Positions 33,438-42,179 of a stretch of 64,000 bases of DNA are shown here, one piece after another. The stretch covers positions 85,707 through 149,706 of the forward strand of contig NZ_FXAU01000002.1 in assembly GCF_900177625.1 (NCBI RefSeq), given 5' to 3'. A program made the translations under genes and the position numbers. The notes under the pieces are model-generated. The model worked only from the letters and a program-made list of their open reading frames with translations, had not been told where the DNA came from and did no database searches. Origin of the DNA: Sphingobacterium psychroaquaticum. GTDB taxonomy: Bacteria > Bacteroidota > Bacteroidia > Sphingobacteriales > Sphingobacteriaceae. Position 1 is the first letter of the stretch; the number at the start of each line of letters is the position of its first letter.

Positions 33438-36164
33438 TTATAATTGATATTTTAACGAAAGACTGAAATTTGCACCACGTTTGTACGAAAGAACCTTTAC
33501 TGGAACCGCATCCTCTTGCCATCTTTGAAACTCTGGATTTAAGATATTTCTCGCACTCAAGTCTAAACCAATACGCTTCGACAGTTTGCTCTTCAATACA
33601 AAATCCATCGTTCCCAATCCGCGATCCACTTGATCTCCCAATCCATTAACACCAATCGCAAATAGTTTATCAGAATAATAGTTGTACAGCAATGTTGCGG
33701 TGATACTACGCTCGTTCGTAAATTTCTTTAAGTAAGATAAATCCGCATTGATCAACACATCAGATGCACCGGTGAAGCCAGCTTTATCTTTTACATCGAG
33801 GTTATACAAACCATTGGTCTCGCGGTTAACCTTAACAGCATCGAGATTTTGCGTTGTACGCATCAATGCGGTATTGAACCCAAAGGATAACTTATCTTGT
33901 TCTTCATTGAAGGTCAAAAGGTCTTTTTTCAACTCCAACTCCACACCATACACATACCCTTTATCGCCCGTATTGATGTAAGAAATATCATTAGTCGCAG
34001 AGCTGATCGTAATCTCGTTAATTGGATTTTTAATGTATTTACCAAAAGCCGTTACCGAAAGCAATTCCGATGATTTCGGGAAGAACTCCCACTTCAAATC
34101 CACATTGTAATTATCAGAAGGGTACAAATATGGATTTCCTTTATACACAACGTTGATCTCTTCATAAGGAAACAAAGCACGTTCTTTAAACTGTGGTAAA
34201 GTATATGTTTTACTTGCTCCCAAACGAAGGTTTTGTTTATCGTTCAGCGTATACTTTAAATTTAAACTTGGAAGCACACCATTCTTTTTGAAGGTATTAT
34301 TGCCTCCTGCAGGAAGTTCTATACTGTAATAATCCACATATTGACGGATATTTTCATAACGCATACCCAATACCGCGTTTAGCTTCTCTGTTAGTTTATA
34401 ATCTAAACTCGCATATCCAGAATAGATATCCTGTTCCCCATTATAAGTTTGATAACCATTCCCGGAAAATGATTCTAAATCATAATACACCCCAAAATTT
34501 TGCTGATTAAGAAATAGATCTAGATTTTTTGGATCAACCGCTACATTTCTATAGTCCGGACGGATATCAAAATTCAACTGAATGGCTTTAAAAGCGCGTT
34601 CTTTGCGACGACCATCTATCCCCACAGTTAATTTTCCTCTGTCGTTATCACCAATTTTATACGTCGCGGCAATGTTACCTGCAATTTCATTTTCAGTTAG
34701 CAGGTAAGTATAACGGTGATTGTCAGCCGCGTTGTTTCGAACAAAAGTCCACTCTCCATTTGAAGATTTTAATGTACTCTGCATACGGTCAGGCATATCT
34801 CCATTTACACGATTATAGGCAAGTCCCCACTGTAGGTCAATCTTTTGATTCAATTTATGAGTTCCCAACAACTGATTAATTATTAATTGCGTTTGTTCGT
34901 ATGTTCCGCGCTGAATTAGACCGTTGTAATCTTCGGCCTTATCGACAATATATCCTGAAAAATTATCGCGGTATTGATCCGAAGAATTAACAAACAAAAA
35001 GTTATACGTTAATTTGTTATCGTTGTTGATTTGGTAATTGGTGTTTAACATGGCTGTAGTAGCCGTATTGTAACTTACTCGTTGTTGGTTCAACGCTTTT
35101 AATGGCGCTCCCTGTGCACTAAAATTACTATTCACCCCTTCACGATAACCATATCCATTGGCAAAGTTGGCCATAGCGAAAAAACTTAAACGACCATTCT
35201 CCCCTACACGGTACGCATCCCCCGCTTTCAGGCCAAAGTTTATCGGCGTCATCGACTTCTTGGTATCGACCCAACTGTTTTGGAAATGATAACTTCCAGT
35301 TGCATCCGCAGGAACCTTATAATTGGAAAATCCCCAGTAATTAGGCCCTTGCTGCATATACAGATTGCTGGTATTGCCTAATACATTTGTATTCACGGAA
35401 CTACCTACTGATACTTCAAACATACGGTCACCTTTATAATCTTTCGATGCAATATCAATACTTGCTCCACCAAAATCACCATTCAAGCGCGAATGGTGTA
35501 GCTTATCCACACCTACATAATCCACCACATCCGTACTAAACATATCCAATCCAATATTCTTCAAATTTGGATTATTCGAAGGGATAGGCAGTCCATTCAA
35601 CGAAGTAGAAATGTAACGGTCTCCGAGTCCGCGTACATATAATTGCGTGTTTGTCTCTTGCTTTGAGACACCCGACATCTTTGTTAATGCCGCTGCGGCA
35701 TCTGTAATCCCCTTCCGAGATAACTCTTCTGCCCCTATCTTTTCAACAGAAAGGGACGATAATCTACGCTCCTCTAAAAGCGCGATTTCACTAGCCCGCT
35801 CTCTGCGTCTAGTAACCACAACCTCTTCTAAAGTAGAGCTTGCATTAATTAGAGAAACCGGCACAAAAGCCCAATCGGCAGTCTGGAGGTTAAAACGGGT
35901 AGAATCGGCTTTATACCCCACGAACGTACACACAATCGTGTATTCATTTGCTTTGGTCGGTAGATTGATGGAAAATTCTCCCTTTTCATTGGTTGATGCC
36001 GCATAAGTTGTGTTAGCAACTTTGATACTTACACCAGGAATGGGCTGAAAAGTCTCCAAGTCAAGGACTTTTCCTTTAACCCCAAATTGTTGTGCTTTAG
36101 TAATCGAAACCTGTGTTAAAAGCACCGAAATTAATACCGCAACATAATAGTTTAGCTTGTTCAT
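33438..36164 (-). CDS. TonB-dependent outer membrane receptor
   Basis: This 908-residue receptor has a signal peptide (cleavage after K-A-Q near 25) and a CarboxypepD_reg-like domain (about 28-110). A plug domain follows (about 130-240, with A-A-A-L-T-K-M-S-G-V and Y-V-R-G-L-G-D-R-Y), then a 22-strand barrel that closes with an aromatic-rich end (F-S-L-S-L-K-Y-Q-L). It imports a ligand across the outer membrane with energy from TonB. The ligand is unknown; the neighbouring beta-helix lipoprotein is its likely partner. No SusD, ECF sigma or glycoside hydrolase is next to it, which speaks against a polysaccharide locus. Confidence 0.92.
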   Translation of the reverse strand: MNKLNYYVAVLISVLLTQVSITKAQQFGVKGKVLDLETFQPIPGVSIKVANTTYAASTNEKGEFSINLPTKANEYTIVCTFVGYKADSTRFNLQTADWAFVPVSLINASSTLEEVVVTRRRERASEIALLEERRLSSLSVEKIGAEELSRKGITDAAAALTKMSGVSKQETNTQLYVRGLGDRYISTSLNGLPIPSNNPNLKNIGLDMFSTDVVDYVGVDKLHHSRLNGDFGGASIDIASKDYKGDRMFEVSVGSSVNTNVLGNTSNLYMQQGPNYWGFSNYKVPADATGSYHFQNSWVDTKKSMTPINFGLKAGDAYRVGENGRLSFFAMANFANGYGYREGVNSNFSAQGAPLKALNQQRVSYNTATTAMLNTNYQINNDNKLTYNFLFVNSSDQYRDNFSGYIVDKAEDYNGLIQRGTYEQTQLIINQLLGTHKLNQKIDLQWGLAYNRVNGDMPDRMQSTLKSSNGEWTFVRNNAADNHRYTYLLTENEIAGNIAATYKIGDNDRGKLTVGIDGRRKERAFKAIQLNFDIRPDYRNVAVDPKNLDLFLNQQNFGVYYDLESFSGNGYQTYNGEQDIYSGYASLDYKLTEKLNAVLGMRYENIRQYVDYYSIELPAGGNNTFKKNGVLPSLNLKYTLNDKQNLRLGASKTYTLPQFKERALFPYEEINVVYKGNPYLYPSDNYNVDLKWEFFPKSSELLSVTAFGKYIKNPINEITISSATNDISYINTGDKGYVYGVELELKKDLLTFNEEQDKLSFGFNTALMRTTQNLDAVKVNRETNGLYNLDVKDKAGFTGASDVLINADLSYLKKFTNERSITATLLYNYYSDKLFAIGVNGLGDQVDRGLGTMDFVLKSKLSKRIGLDLSARNILNPEFQRWQEDAVPVKVLSYKRGANFSLSLKYQL

Positions 36165-36385
36165 AGCGTGTTAAAATTATGTTGCAATATTATGAGCTAA
36201 GTATTAGCTGAATATTAACGATGAATTACCATTACATCAGGTAAATATTAAAAAATTGTTAACGCCTCAGGGGTGCATTGGCCGCAAGGAACTTATGTAT
36301 TTTTTTCGTTAAAAAACAAGGCTACATCGCTATTATTCGGACTTCTATAGAATTGTTCGTAATTTGCAACATAATCGCATTACGT

Positions 36386-37024
36386 ATGGTTGAAACAGTA
36401 TTAGCATCGAAAGATTTAAGTTTTCAGTATCCGGGAGCACCGACATTATCGTTTCCGGATATGACGATCTCTAAGCATCAGCATAGCCTGTTATTGGGAA
36501 ACTCAGGCACCGGAAAGACCACACTCTTACACCTTTTAAGCGGACTTTCCGATCCACACCATGGCACCGTAAGTCTGCTTGGTCAAAATCTCTTCGCACT
36601 ATCCAGCTCTTCACGTGATGCTTTCCGCTCGCAAAACTTGGGATTCATTTTCCAGGAAGCACATCTCTTACGGAACCTAACGGTGCTCGAAAATATCAAA
36701 CTCGCCCAATCTTTAGCGAAGAAACGGATAGATAAAGATCATATCGTGCAATTGTTAACGACACTACAACTGGGGGATAAAATCAACAGCTTACCGCATC
36801 AACTTAGCCGCGGACAAAAACAGCGTGTGGCGATTGCACGTGCCGTAATAAACAGTCCGGCACTACTTCTTGCCGATGAACCAACAGCGTCCCTGGACGA
36901 CACAAACACCCAACTAGTTTTAGATTTACTGTTCCAAATCGCAGACCAGCATGGTTCCACACTCCTCATTGCGACACACGACAAACGTATAAAAGATCAT
37001 TTCACTAACGCCTATCAACTGTAA
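36386..37024 (+). CDS. ABC transporter ATP-binding protein (MacB/LolD group)
   Basis: The 212-residue ATPase has Walker A G-N-S-G-T-G-K-T-T, Q-loop F-Q-E-A-H, signature L-S-R-G-Q-K-Q-R, Walker B L-L-L-A-D-E-P-T and the H-loop A-T-H-D. It belongs to the group that works with FtsX/MacB-type permeases, and the permease gene follows after 3 bp. Residues before ATG 36386 (an open frame from 36278) are not family-like and lie in the promoter region, so I use the inner start. Energy from it should drive the His-rich permease of the same operon. Confidence 0.9.
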   Translation: MVETVLASKDLSFQYPGAPTLSFPDMTISKHQHSLLLGNSGTGKTTLLHLLSGLSDPHHGTVSLLGQNLFALSSSSRDAFRSQNLGFIFQEAHLLRNLTVLENIKLAQSLAKKRIDKDHIVQLLTTLQLGDKINSLPHQLSRGQKQRVAIARAVINSPALLLADEPTASLDDTNTQLVLDLLFQIADQHGSTLLIATHDKRIKDHFTNAYQL

Positions 37025-37027
37025 CAC

Positions 37028-38581
37028 ATGAATAATCTACAACTTGTCTGGAGAAACATCCGACAGCAATTTGGTTCCACTTTGCTGAGCATCTTGTTAA
37101 CCGCTTTTGGAGTAGCTATACTATGTGTCATCTACATTACGAGCGATAGCCTGGAAAAACAATTAACCAACAACAGTAAAAATATTGATCTTGTTGTGGG
37201 GGCCAAAGGTAGCCCATTACAACTTATTCTAAGTTCACTCTACCATATCGATAATCCAACCGGAAACATCGCACTTAGTGAGGCGCGGAAGCTTGCTACG
37301 AACCCATTCATCGAACTGGCTGTTCCAATTTCTCTTGGAGATAATTTCAAAGGACACCGCTTGATTGGTACGGAGATATCCTATTTTCAGCTATACGATC
37401 TCAAACTTGCACAAGGTATGGTGTGGAAGAAAGCCTTTGAAGCTGTTATCGGTGCCGATGTTGCCCGTAAACGAGGATTAAAGGTGGGCGATAGTTTTCA
37501 CACAGCGCACGGACTTTCTGCCGATGGCCATGTACACGATGAGCATCCTTTCCGTGTGGTCGGGGTATTAAATAAATCGAATTCTGTCGTAGACAACCTT
37601 ATTCTTTGCAATCTGGAAAGCGTTTGGGATGTTCACGGTATTGCACATGAAGACCATAATCATGATGACCACGACCATGACCATGATGGCCACGATCACG
37701 ATCATGATCATGATCATGCACATACGGAAACAAATGTAAAACAGGAAGTGGCAGCAGCGGTAACGACGCCTGTTGCGCAGGATAGCAATCAAGCTGTCGC
37801 AAATAAACCTGTTAATGCACATAATCACGACAGTGAAGGCCACGATGATCATGACCATGCACACGACAGTACCGCTACGACAACCGCGGAAGAATCATCA
37901 CCTGGCGCGGCGCGTCAAGCCATGATGGAAGCGCGAAATGCACAACAGCAGGAAAATCTTATTGCGCCCGCACAGGAAGCACAAGCGGCCGATGAAACCT
38001 TGGTTAAAAATATTGGTGACGATATGATTGAGGATCGTGGAGAAGAAGTTACTGCATTATTAATAAAGTACAGCTCCCCGGCAGCAATTGGCGTCATCCC
38101 GCGTTTGGTGAACCAATCTACGGATATGCAAGCCGCTTCTCCAGCTATTGAAAGTACACGGTTATTCTCCCTTTTAGGTGTTGGCTTGGACTCACTCACG
38201 GCACTGGCTTTCATCATTATGCTTATCGCTGGTTTAAGCGTCTTTATAAGCTTGTACAATGCGTTAAAAGACCGCAAGTATGATTTGGCTATTATGCGCT
38301 CTTTAGGCGCCTCCAAGGGAAAACTGTTTAGCCTTGTTATTCTTGAAGGTTTTATTATTACCCTTCTAGGGGGAATCATTGGACTCTTGTTAGGCCATAT
38401 TGCCTTATACCTAATCAATCAACAAACGAGCGAAAGCGCGGATTTTATCGAAGCATTGGTCATCAATGAAAAAGAATTTTTACTGGTCGCTGTAGCCTGT
38501 GCTATTGGTATTTTTGCCGCACTTATACCGGCAATCAAAGCATACAAAACCTCTATTTCAACGATCTTAGCAGATAAATAA
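37028..38581 (+). CDS. FtsX-type ABC permease with a His-rich loop
   Basis: The 517-residue permease has one membrane helix near the N terminus (about 15-36), a large periplasmic domain, and three helices in the last 140 residues (about 385-410, 435-460, 485-507) with the FtsX fold. The periplasmic domain carries two clusters rich in His and Asp (about residues 200-235 and 262-282) separated by a linker. They look like metal-binding loops. Permeases with such loops occur with DUF3299-like proteins in zinc-regulated operons of other bacteria. Zinc is therefore the likely metal, but this is an inference. Confidence 0.85.
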   Translation: MNNLQLVWRNIRQQFGSTLLSILLTAFGVAILCVIYITSDSLEKQLTNNSKNIDLVVGAKGSPLQLILSSLYHIDNPTGNIALSEARKLATNPFIELAVPISLGDNFKGHRLIGTEISYFQLYDLKLAQGMVWKKAFEAVIGADVARKRGLKVGDSFHTAHGLSADGHVHDEHPFRVVGVLNKSNSVVDNLILCNLESVWDVHGIAHEDHNHDDHDHDHDGHDHDHDHDHAHTETNVKQEVAAAVTTPVAQDSNQAVANKPVNAHNHDSEGHDDHDHAHDSTATTTAEESSPGAARQAMMEARNAQQQENLIAPAQEAQAADETLVKNIGDDMIEDRGEEVTALLIKYSSPAAIGVIPRLVNQSTDMQAASPAIESTRLFSLLGVGLDSLTALAFIIMLIAGLSVFISLYNALKDRKYDLAIMRSLGASKGKLFSLVILEGFIITLLGGIIGLLLGHIALYLINQQTSESADFIEALVINEKEFLLVAVACAIGIFAALIPAIKAYKTSISTILADK

Positions 38582-38603
38582 CAAAGTATACAACAAACAA
38601 GAC

Positions 38604-39086
38604 ATGAAAAAAAATATAATATCGCTCTTTATACTTTTCCTTTCGATTGGCTTTGCACAAGCACAGATTGGTCGTTTTCCGGATGCCAATGTTCCAGATC
38701 ACACACCTATGATGAACAAAACTTGGGAAGCCATTGATAAGATGATGTACAAAGTAACGTACGAAGGAAATAAAAAGGTATATACACCGAGCTATCCTCC
38801 CGTATTAAAGGCATTAGAGAATAAGGTGGTAGAACTACCGGGATACCTTGTTCCTTTGAACAGTGGCCGTACGCATACAACTTTTATGATTTCCGTTCTA
38901 CCGGTGATGCAATGTATGTTTTGTGGATCGAATGGAATCCCACCCATGGTTGAGGTATTTATGAAAAATGGTTCGGTCAAATTCACCGAAGAACCTATCA
39001 AAGTGAAAGGTCGAATGAAATTTAATCCCGAACCATTAAAAGGGAATGCTGAAATTCAGATTATCGATGCTGTGTTGGTAAAATAA
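38604..39086 (+). CDS. small exported protein, DUF3299-like, third gene of the ABC operon
   Basis: The 160-residue protein has a signal peptide (cleavage near A-Q-A, residue 20). A compact mature domain of about 135 residues follows. It has the conserved-looking stretch L-P-G-Y-L-V-P-L and a Cys motif M-Q-C-M-F-C-G-S-N-G-I-P-P-M-V-E-V, with three Cys or Met residues that may bind metal. The layout resembles DUF3299 proteins, which accompany FtsX/ATPase pairs in zinc-regulated loci. It starts 22 bp after the permease gene. Its stop lies 1 bp from the stop of the converging DUF3050 gene. Confidence 0.8.
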   Translation: MKKNIISLFILFLSIGFAQAQIGRFPDANVPDHTPMMNKTWEAIDKMMYKVTYEGNKKVYTPSYPPVLKALENKVVELPGYLVPLNSGRTHTTFMISVLPVMQCMFCGSNGIPPMVEVFMKNGSVKFTEEPIKVKGRMKFNPEPLKGNAEIQIIDAVLVK

Positions 39087-39087
39087 A

Positions 39088-39858
39088 TTATTTACCCAGC
39101 GAATCCAGGATAGCATCCCATAAGGCTATTCTTTTTTGAAGAGCTTGTTTGGAAACCGTGGTCATCTCCTTCCATTTTTGATCATCATCGCCCGCAAGCT
39201 CTTCAATCATTTTCATGGCCAACGGACCATGCTCGTCTCCATCCAATTCGATATGCCGCTGGAAATAATAGATAAAATGTTGCAGATCTACGTCGGGAAA
39301 GCGTTGTTGTATTTCCGTTAAGATGGAGCTGAACATATCCGGAATTAAATCCTCTCGCCCAAAGGTAAAAGCAGCCGCTATTTCATGTGGTCTACCGTTC
39401 GATACCGTCTCAAATGTAAAAGCTAAAAAGTCTTTAATCCGTGGATCAAGCTCCGATTGCGCGATGCTATCCATGATAGCCTGACGCTCCTTTACATCTT
39501 TCAAAAATACAGTGACAGGTATTGTATCGGCTTCCATGCGCTCCATCGCATCCAAATACATTTCAAAGTGACTGAGGCGACGCCCATCGATGTATTCATC
39601 GGATTCTTCAGCCAGCACAATCTCGTTAATCAGATACCGAGTTGTTGGGTATTCGCTGGCAAACCAAGGAATTGTTGTACAGGTTAATTGTATTTGTAAT
39701 GCTTTAAGAAGCGACATAAAGTCCCAAACCGCATAAACATGTCCTTCTGTAAATTTACGAAGGTCTGCTATGGTCTGAATTTGTGCATATAAGGGGTGTT
39801 GCAGTAATATATCCCGTTCTTCTTTTATAGCTTCGTTAATGATGCTGATTCTATTCAT
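39088..39858 (-). CDS. DUF3050 family protein
   Basis: The 256-residue, all-helical, cytoplasmic protein matches DUF3050, which is predicted to have a heme oxygenase-like fold. Family marks are H-V-Y-A-V-W-D-F-M near residue 40, the acidic E-S-D-E-Y-I near 80, and H-E-I-A-A-A-F-T-F-G-R-E-D-L-I-P-D near 170. Conserved His and Glu residues could bind iron. No function is established. The start at 39858 is preferred because TATTTTTG ends 4 nt before it. Confidence 0.85.
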   Translation of the reverse strand: MNRISIINEAIKEERDILLQHPLYAQIQTIADLRKFTEGHVYAVWDFMSLLKALQIQLTCTTIPWFASEYPTTRYLINEIVLAEESDEYIDGRRLSHFEMYLDAMERMEADTIPVTVFLKDVKERQAIMDSIAQSELDPRIKDFLAFTFETVSNGRPHEIAAAFTFGREDLIPDMFSSILTEIQQRFPDVDLQHFIYYFQRHIELDGDEHGPLAMKMIEELAGDDDQKWKEMTTVSKQALQKRIALWDAILDSLGK

Positions 39859-39862
39859 ACGG

Positions 39863-39870
39863 CAAAAATA
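39863..39870 (-). promoter_or_regulatory. -7 element TATTTTTG for the DUF3050 gene
   Basis: On the minus strand TATTTTTG (39870-39863) is followed 4 nt later by the ATG, so the transcript is probably leaderless. Confidence 0.55.
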
Positions 39871-39907
39871 CGTGCTTCCATTCAATTGGCGATCACGCTA
39901 AATAATT

Positions 39908-40651
39908 TTATGGCAAATTAATGAGATTACCGGACCAGTGCCTAATTTGTTTGATTCCCATTCGTGCGTAAAGTTGAGCACGATATTGCATACCGATATT
40001 AATCTCTTTATGATTTTTTAAAACAACTTTGACCGCGTTCATGCTAACAATATGATCCATGTTAACAATAAAGGATCGGTGGACCCGCACAAAAGTGCGC
40101 CATGAAAGCTGCTCTTCTATATCTTTCATCTTACCCAACAGAATGTGTGGAGCCATGCCAGTCACGGTGTATATTCGCGCATAGTCTCCCCATGCTTCCA
40201 CATAAAGGATTTCATGTATCACAATAAAAACTGTGTGACCTCTATCCTTATATTTAAAGTACTTCATCCCCCCATCTATCTGCCGATAAAACATTGCACG
40301 CTGAACTTTAATGACGGCCTTTAAGAGACGGTCTCTGCTTAGCATTGATTTCAAAATAAAGTCAATAACATCTAGCTCAAACCCTTCGGTCGCATATTCG
40401 GGATATGACGTAATAAAAATGACAAGTGGTGGCCTCTCTAATGATTTAAGAAATGAAATACCATCCATTCCCGACATCTGTATACCTGAAATAATTAAGT
40501 CCACCTCCCTAGATGTAACTAGTTCTAATGCGTGATCGGTGCATGGGAAAGATCCGAGAACTCGAAAAACATCAATATCTGAAACGAGCGATTCAACGTG
40601 TAGTCTAGCAACAGGATCATCATCGATTAAGACTGTTTTTATTATGTGCAT
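39908..40651 (-). CDS. LytTR-type response regulator with a degenerate receiver
   Basis: The 247-residue protein has a receiver-like domain (1-120) and a LytTR DNA-binding domain (about 145-240). In the receiver the acidic triplet L-I-D-D-D is present. The phospho-acceptor position is Gly56 (in D-L-I-I-S-G-I-Q-M-S-G-M-D-G), and the conserved Lys-Pro is Lys-Ser. It should therefore not be activated by ordinary Asp phosphorylation. The start at ATG 40651 gives the normal N terminus; the 53 residues before it have no family match. No kinase is adjacent. A small barrel-like protein gene lies 203 bp upstream. Confidence 0.9.
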   Translation of the reverse strand: MHIIKTVLIDDDPVARLHVESLVSDIDVFRVLGSFPCTDHALELVTSREVDLIISGIQMSGMDGISFLKSLERPPLVIFITSYPEYATEGFELDVIDFILKSMLSRDRLLKAVIKVQRAMFYRQIDGGMKYFKYKDRGHTVFIVIHEILYVEAWGDYARIYTVTGMAPHILLGKMKDIEEQLSWRTFVRVHRSFIVNMDHIVSMNAVKVVLKNHKEINIGMQYRAQLYARMGIKQIRHWSGNLINLP

Positions 40652-40854
40652 AAGTAACGCGTACAGATCAACACTGGGTAAGGGACTATCGATAGCATAC
40701 CTATCCCCGCATAAATTGGTTCGTTTTCGTATTTCTTTTAAAAAAGAAGTAGCGTATAGTAAACCTAATAAAAAAACATCACCAAAACAAATATAATTCT
40801 GCTTTAGCAATGTTTTTCAATCAATAATTTTAAAACACACCTTGCAAGTGCGTG

Positions 40855-41334
40855 CTAGAATCTAAATCTAAGACCTGCCTGAAATGTCGCTACATCAACA
40901 AATTCACTTTGGCTTGTAGAGAATTTTGGTGCATAGATGGCAAACACTCCTATTGGAGTTTTAGGAACATGGTAGTCAAAACCGCCCTGCGGCACAAGTG
41001 AAAATGGTCGTTTTTCAACTGCAGAGGACTGTCGACTAAAAAAGTCAAGTGTCAGCTCCCCGCCGACAATAAAGAATAAGCCATCAGTAAGAATAGGAAA
41101 ACCATATAAATACCCGAGTCCTATAGCCCAATCATTTCCATCTGAGAAACTAAAGTTAGTTTGAATCTGATGCTGTCCGCTAAGACTCAACTTATATTGT
41201 ACTCCGTAATACGTCGCGATTGCCATCCCTGATTCGAAGTTAGGCGCAATATACACCGAAACTGCATGTCGCTGCTGTCCTTTAACAAGCGTGATAACGA
41301 ACAGAAAAAAAATAATAGTCAGTAGTTGTTTCAT
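40855..41334 (-). CDS. small outer membrane-like protein, unknown
   Basis: The 159-residue protein has a signal peptide (cleavage near V-K-G-Q, residue 20). The mature chain alternates hydrophobic and polar residues in short strands and ends in A-G-L-R-F-R-F, a typical outer membrane barrel ending with terminal Phe. I do not recognise the family. The gene is on the same strand as the LytTR regulator, 203 bp upstream of it, so the two may be linked, but no shared promoter or overlap proves this. Confidence 0.7.
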   Translation of the reverse strand: MKQLLTIIFFLFVITLVKGQQRHAVSVYIAPNFESGMAIATYYGVQYKLSLSGQHQIQTNFSFSDGNDWAIGLGYLYGFPILTDGLFFIVGGELTLDFFSRQSSAVEKRPFSLVPQGGFDYHVPKTPIGVFAIYAPKFSTSQSEFVDVATFQAGLRFRF

Positions 41335-41448
41335 CTCATGATTTTAAGATCATGCGTAAATATATACTTGTTTAAGAAACAGCACGTTTCTTTTCGATGA
41401 AACGAAGATTAACTAAGATGAAATCCAATAAAGAGGCAAAAATGTAGG

Positions 41449-42165
41449 TTATCCCCGATTCAGAAGTGAAAACTCAACGCAGCTTACTAGAGCAGCTGTT
41501 TCCGTACGCAGGCGACTATCACCAAGGCTCACGGGAGCAAAACCTTGCGTCAAGGCATCATTGATCTCCGTCGAAGAAAAATCCCCCTCCGGTCCAATTA
41601 AAATCAGATAAGAGCCTTTAGGCTGACAAACATCAGCGACATACCGTTTCTCACCTTCTGCACAGTGAGCAATCAGTTTAGTCTGATCCAGACCAGCCTG
41701 TTGTTTTAAAAACTGTGTAAATGTAATCGCAGGGTTTATCTTTGGGAGATAAGCCTTCAACGATTGCTTCATAGCCGAAGCAACAACCTTATTCAGACGA
41801 TCCACTTTAACCTCCTTACGTTCGGAATGCTCCGAGATAATCGGTGTGATCTCTTGAATACCAATCTCTGTAGCCTTCTCCAAAAACCATTCGATACGAT
41901 CGATATTCTTCGTTGGCGCTACAGCGATATGTAAATGATAAGAAGATTTTTGAAAATCAACTTCAACCCTATTAATCTGTAAGGTTGTACGCTTAGGATG
42001 TGGATCAATAATTTCAGCATCATACCAACCACCAACACCATCGACCAGCACCACCGCATCACCCTGTTGCAAACGCAACACACGGATAGCGTGCTTACTT
42101 TCCTCTTCGCTAAGCAAGAACTGTTTATGGTGAGGGGCAATATCAGCCGTATAAAATAAATGCAT
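41449..42165 (-). CDS. rsmE: 16S rRNA (uracil1498-N3)-methyltransferase
   Basis: The 238-residue enzyme methylates U1498 of 16S rRNA. It has an N-terminal PUA-like domain (about 1-70) and a C-terminal SPOUT domain (about 75-238). The motifs are E-K-A-T-E-I-G-I-Q-E-I-T, L-I-G-P-E-G-D-F-S and L-R-T-E-T-A-A-L, and the last two build the knot that binds SAM. The gene follows the CNNM/CorC gene by 14 bp on the same strand and is probably cotranscribed with it. Confidence 0.94.
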   Translation of the reverse strand: MHLFYTADIAPHHKQFLLSEEESKHAIRVLRLQQGDAVVLVDGVGGWYDAEIIDPHPKRTTLQINRVEVDFQKSSYHLHIAVAPTKNIDRIEWFLEKATEIGIQEITPIISEHSERKEVKVDRLNKVVASAMKQSLKAYLPKINPAITFTQFLKQQAGLDQTKLIAHCAEGEKRYVADVCQPKGSYLILIGPEGDFSSTEINDALTQGFAPVSLGDSRLRTETAALVSCVEFSLLNRG

Positions 42166-42179
42166 CCAACTATAGCTTA

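Noticed and set aside
36278..36385. N-terminal extension of the ABC ATPase
   Set aside because: These 36 residues precede the normal start of the family and lie in the divergent promoter region.
37568..37864. 98-residue open frame on the minus strand
   Set aside because: It is antisense to the His-rich loop of the permease, and its Met/Ile/Val bias is explained by the complementary His and Asp codons.
37640..37870. Tandem GAYCAY-like repeats that might be a microsatellite or CRISPR
   Set aside because: They encode alternating Asp and His in the permease frame with varied third bases and no spacer structure. They are protein low complexity, not a DNA repeat array.
40652..40810. N-terminal extension of the LytTR regulator by 53 residues
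   Set aside because: The receiver starts normally at ATG 40651, and the extra residues have no match to the family.
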